Shown in pieces: positions 61,847 to 64,000 of a stretch of DNA of 64,000 nt. The DNA comes from Sphingobium sp. KCTC 72723 (GTDB lineage: Bacteria; Pseudomonadota; Alphaproteobacteria; Sphingomonadales; Sphingomonadaceae). The stretch spans positions 744,001 through 808,000 of the forward strand of contig NZ_CP060388.1 of the NCBI RefSeq assembly GCF_014280435.1. Direction: 5' to 3'. Each line of letters begins with the position of its first letter. The first letter of the stretch is position 1. The position numbers and the translations under genes were made by a program. Under the pieces are notes generated by a model that searched no databases, was not told the DNA's origin, and saw only the letters and a list, made by a program, of their open reading frames with translations.

Positions 61847-62198
61847 GAAACCACCAAAACGATAACGCCCTCACGGCCTGCGGACAGGTCGCGGAATACA
61901 ACATGGGCATTTAAGTCGTATCGGTGGAAGGCCGGGGATCGAGACCCGTGAAGCGCCACTCGCGCCATCCATAAGTCAGACGCCGTAGCGGCTGATGAGA
62001 CCCCGTCTAAACGAGGTCGCTAGAGATGTCCAGCCATTTTTTCACAAAATATAACGAAAGCAACATCTTACGATAATATAGACTCCCGCTCGCCTACGCG
62101 CGCGCGCGAGGCGTGGTCCCTAGCAAGGTGTCTTGCGGGTTTATGGCAGAACGGCGGGACACATGGCCCCGCCGTTGGAATTTACCGCCATATGGGGC
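61847..62198. other. Intergenic region with RNA-like secondary structure
   Basis: 352 bp without a supported gene. It contains hairpins gccg/cggc and gacc...ggtc (61983-62020) followed by a T6 run (62037-62042), an AT-rich stretch, a (cg)5 run near 62100, gcaag/cttgc (62123-62136) and a 9-bp hairpin at 62150-62176. A small phage RNA on the plus strand ending at T6 is possible. Confidence 0.5.
62150..62176 (-). terminator. Hairpin downstream of the DUF6641-like gene
   Basis: Perfect 9-bp stem aacggcggg (62150-62158) / cccgccgtt (62168-62176), 22 bp after the stop of the gene at 62199-62549 on the minus strand. No T run follows, so it may be a weak terminator. Confidence 0.5.
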
Positions 62199-62549
62199 TT
62201 ATTTGCCCTTTTTCCGACGCCCAGCATAGTTGGCGGCTATTTTTCCAAGCACCTCGTCAAACGCGCCCTTCTCAACATCGGCCACGATAGCTTCGATCAC
62301 TGCCATGAAGTCCTTTGTCGGGATCGCAACTGCGCGCTTTCCGGGCAGCAACTCAACTGCCATATTCCCCATGCGCGCCGTGAATATGGTCTGATCACCC
62401 TCCGCTACGAAATGGCGCTTCCCTGCCAGTGTAGGCTTTTGGAAGAGCGCAAGCTGCGACCGGAGATTTGCGACAAAGCGCTCACGTGGAGTAGCTTTGT
62501 TACCGGCCTTTGCATCGGCGGGCTTCACGATTTTCTGCCAATCGATCAT
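62199..62549 (-). CDS. Phage protein, DUF6641-like (paralogue of 51296-51685)
   Basis: 116 residues: MIDWQKIVKP, TPRERFVANLRSQLALFQKP, GKRHFVAEGDQTIFTARMGNMAVELLPG, FMAVIEAIVADVEKGAFDEVLGKIAANY, RRKKGK. By eye it aligns along its length with the protein at 51296-51685. GGAA lies 7 nt before the ATG. Function unknown. Confidence 0.65.
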   Translation of the reverse strand: MIDWQKIVKPADAKAGNKATPRERFVANLRSQLALFQKPTLAGKRHFVAEGDQTIFTARMGNMAVELLPGKRAVAIPTKDFMAVIEAIVADVEKGAFDEVLGKIAANYAGRRKKGK

Positions 62550-62634
62550 CTAACTGTTCCTTCTGCATCTACAGCATCGTTGCTGCCCGCTCTCTAACGA
62601 CGTCATGTGATGCAGAAGTCATCCACTTTTTGGC

Positions 62635-62826
62635 TCACACTGTCAGATATCTGACTGGCTCAACCGGCGGCGCTGTCATCGCGTCTAACCTATCGAGCAC
62701 GTCTAAGAAGCTATTCACAGCCTCATCATCTCTCACGTCCAGCGTATAAGCTATCTCAAGTAGCCGACGAGCCATCACCTGTTTGGTGGGGAACGTGATG
62801 ATTTTCGCTGTCTCATTATTGTTCAT
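62635..62826 (-). CDS. Small hypothetical protein
   Basis: 63 residues, MNNNETAKIITFPTKQVMARRLLEIAYTLDVRDDEAVNSFLDVLDRL..., helical. AGAGG precedes the ATG at 62826. Divergent from the terminase large subunit gene; TAKIITFPTKQV at the N-terminus is a common start of small phage regulators, but no domain is recognised. Confidence 0.55.
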   Translation of the reverse strand: MNNNETAKIITFPTKQVMARRLLEIAYTLDVRDDEAVNSFLDVLDRLDAMTAPPVEPVRYLTV

Positions 62827-62928
62827 GTCTCTACCTCTCACAGTGCAATGTCACTGCTTACGTTCTTACGATGCAACTGCCTAATGGTTATGTCGAGAAT
62901 TACCGTATAGCGCCCAGATAAGTATGTG

Positions 62929-64000
62929 ATGGCTCCTAAAAGCATTCACATCACGCCCCAGTTGACATTAAACTGCGATCAACTTGCGCTGCTTCGTAAG
63001 ATCAATACGCCCGCTTATGACTATGTACTTGGCTATGGCGGTGGTGGTTCCGGCAAGTCTCTCGTAATCCAACTGGCGATCATCAACCGCGCTATGAACG
63101 CCGCAGGCTCGCGCCATGGCATCTATCGAGATACACGGAACAACTGCCAGCAAACCCTATTCGACAAAACGTTGAAAGAGGTTCTTGATCTCGCTTATCC
63201 CGGCTTGGAAGCCAAGCTGAAGATCAACGCGAGCGAGCTAACTGTCACGTTCCCCAATGGCTCCGTCATGCTCTACAACGGACTAGATGACGACAGACTG
63301 TTGAAGGTCAGAGGACAGGAATTCCAAACTGTATGGTTCAACGAGTGTAACGCCTTCAATTACACTCAGGTTTCTGCATTGATGAGCCGACTCCGTAGCC
63401 CGAAAAAATACGACAATGGCGCTATGATGCACAATTTGTTCGTCGCTGACTGTAACCCAAGATCGAAGCAGGACTGGGAATACAAAGCGTTCATTCTCGG
63501 TATGAACCCAACTGACGGGAACGCTTTAGAGGATCATCACCGCTGGTCAGCGATGAAGCTATTCCCGCAGAATAATCTCGACGTATTGGGTGAGGATTAT
63601 TTGAGACGACAGGCGGCGAGTATGACCGCTGCCGATAGGAAGAGCCTCATTGACGGCGACTGGGCTGATGACAACCCTGACGCGATCTTTACCGCTGCGA
63701 TGATCGACGCTGAGCGTATCACCAAACCCAGCAGTTACACGATCAAGCAAACTCTCGCACTACCTGAACTGGCAGGCATCCGCCGCATAATCGTAGCAGT
63801 CGATCCCGCTGTCACCAATCACAAGAATAGCGATCTTAGCGGCATCATTGTTGCAGCCCTGCTGGACAATGGAAAAGTCGCGATCCTAGCCGATCACACG
63901 ATGAAGGGTACGCCGGATGCAGTAAGCCAGAAGGTCGTTGATCTGATGGCCGACTGGGGTGCTACCCGCGTGGTCATTGAAAAGAACCAAGGCGGTAATT
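62929..64000 (+). CDS. terL: Phage terminase large subunit, 3' end outside window
   Basis: 357 codons seen. ATPase domain: Walker A GYGGGGSGKS at residues 35-44, RDTRNNCQQTLFD near 64, Walker B VWFNECNAF near 137 and FVADCNPR near 171. Nuclease domain begins with VAVDPAVTN near 286, whose Asp is catalytic. It cuts concatemeric DNA and drives it into proheads. ATG 62929 is used; GTG 62926 is an alternative. Structural genes may follow beyond the window. Confidence 0.92.
   Translation, partial: MAPKSIHITPQLTLNCDQLALLRKINTPAYDYVLGYGGGGSGKSLVIQLAIINRAMNAAGSRHGIYRDTRNNCQQTLFDKTLKEVLDLAYPGLEAKLKINASELTVTFPNGSVMLYNGLDDDRLLKVRGQEFQTVWFNECNAFNYTQVSALMSRLRSPKKYDNGAMMHNLFVADCNPRSKQDWEYKAFILGMNPTDGNALEDHHRWSAMKLFPQNNLDVLGEDYLRRQAASMTAADRKSLIDGDWADDNPDAIFTAAMIDAERITKPSSYTIKQTLALPELAGIRRIIVAVDPAVTNHKNSDLSGIIVAALLDNGKVAILADHTMKGTPDAVSQKVVDLMADWGATRVVIEKNQGGN

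Larger units (their letters stand above)
49021..64000. mobile_element. Integrated phage-like element (right end beyond window)
   Basis: Starts in dprA and runs off the window. Evidence: serine integrase at the junction, terminase small and large subunits, VapE-like replication protein, drop in GC, different codon use, and many small overlapping unknown genes in short minus-strand clusters. No capsid, portal, tail or lysis gene lies in the visible 15 kb, so complete prophage versus satellite cannot be decided here. Confidence 0.88.

Noticed and set aside
61930..61970. tRNA gene near ggggatcgagacccg
   Set aside because: The T-loop-like segment pairs over only 3 bp, and no acceptor stem or anticodon arm could be drawn on either strand.
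61991..62030. Hammerhead ribozyme at CTGATGAG
   Set aside because: The CUGAUGAG box and a stem (gacc/ggtc) are present, but the required GAAA strand after stem II is missing (the sequence is gctagag), so the catalytic core is incomplete.

Overview
The window comes from a GC-rich alphaproteobacterial chromosome, most likely a sphingomonad (Sphingobium/Sphingomonas-like). This is inferred from gene content: an ALAS-type hemA, a System I cytochrome c maturation cluster, the carboxyspermidine polyamine route, betaine-lipid genes btaA/btaB, a PA0069-type radical SAM protein, and many small palindromic repeats. No rRNA or tRNA gene was recognised. Taxonomy is inferred from protein sequence character, not from a marker gene.

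Positions 1-49,037 are chromosomal backbone. In order: an M20 peptidase cut by the window edge, a DUF481 outer-membrane protein and rppH (minus); phrB and a cyclopropane fatty acid synthase (plus); an SDR oxidoreductase, purF and chrA (minus); ccmC-D-E-F-G-H-I and kup (plus); hsp20 (minus) with a candidate RpoH promoter and ROSE-like thermometer; a candidate structured RNA at 17.2-17.46 kb; lolC-lolD-dnaE (plus); radical SAM, moaB, lytic transglycosylase and a UDG-like gene (minus); ETF-ubiquinone oxidoreductase, a TPR protein, ispE, an N-formylglutamate amidohydrolase-like protein, a lipoprotein and an RNA methyltransferase (plus); ornithine decarboxylase, carboxynorspermidine decarboxylase and carboxynorspermidine synthase (minus), together a spermidine pathway; a fasciclin protein; two small genes; an IS5-family element placed exactly on the stop codon of an ATP-dependent DNA ligase gene that pairs with an MBL-fold exonuclease; btaA-btaB preceded by four 11-bp-phased PhoB-like half sites; hemA, murI, plsY and dprA.

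From about 49,020 to the right edge lies an integrated phage-like element of lower GC and different codon use. It truncates dprA at the conserved GCNQLI motif. Its left end carries a large serine integrase, and it encodes a KAP P-loop NTPase (candidate defence gene), a terminase small subunit, a small resolvase/invertase, several unrecognised small genes, a VapE-like primase-helicase with a hairpin-rich leader and an adjacent iteron cluster with an AT-rich stretch (candidate origin), and a terminase large subunit running off the window. Capsid, tail and lysis genes are not seen and, if present, lie to the right.

The most interesting signals are the iteron/leader replication module, the KAP gene, the phased Pho-box array before btaAB, the regulatory leader of the TTG-started ornithine decarboxylase, the IS insertion that reuses a host stop codon, and the unassigned structured RNA beside lolC.
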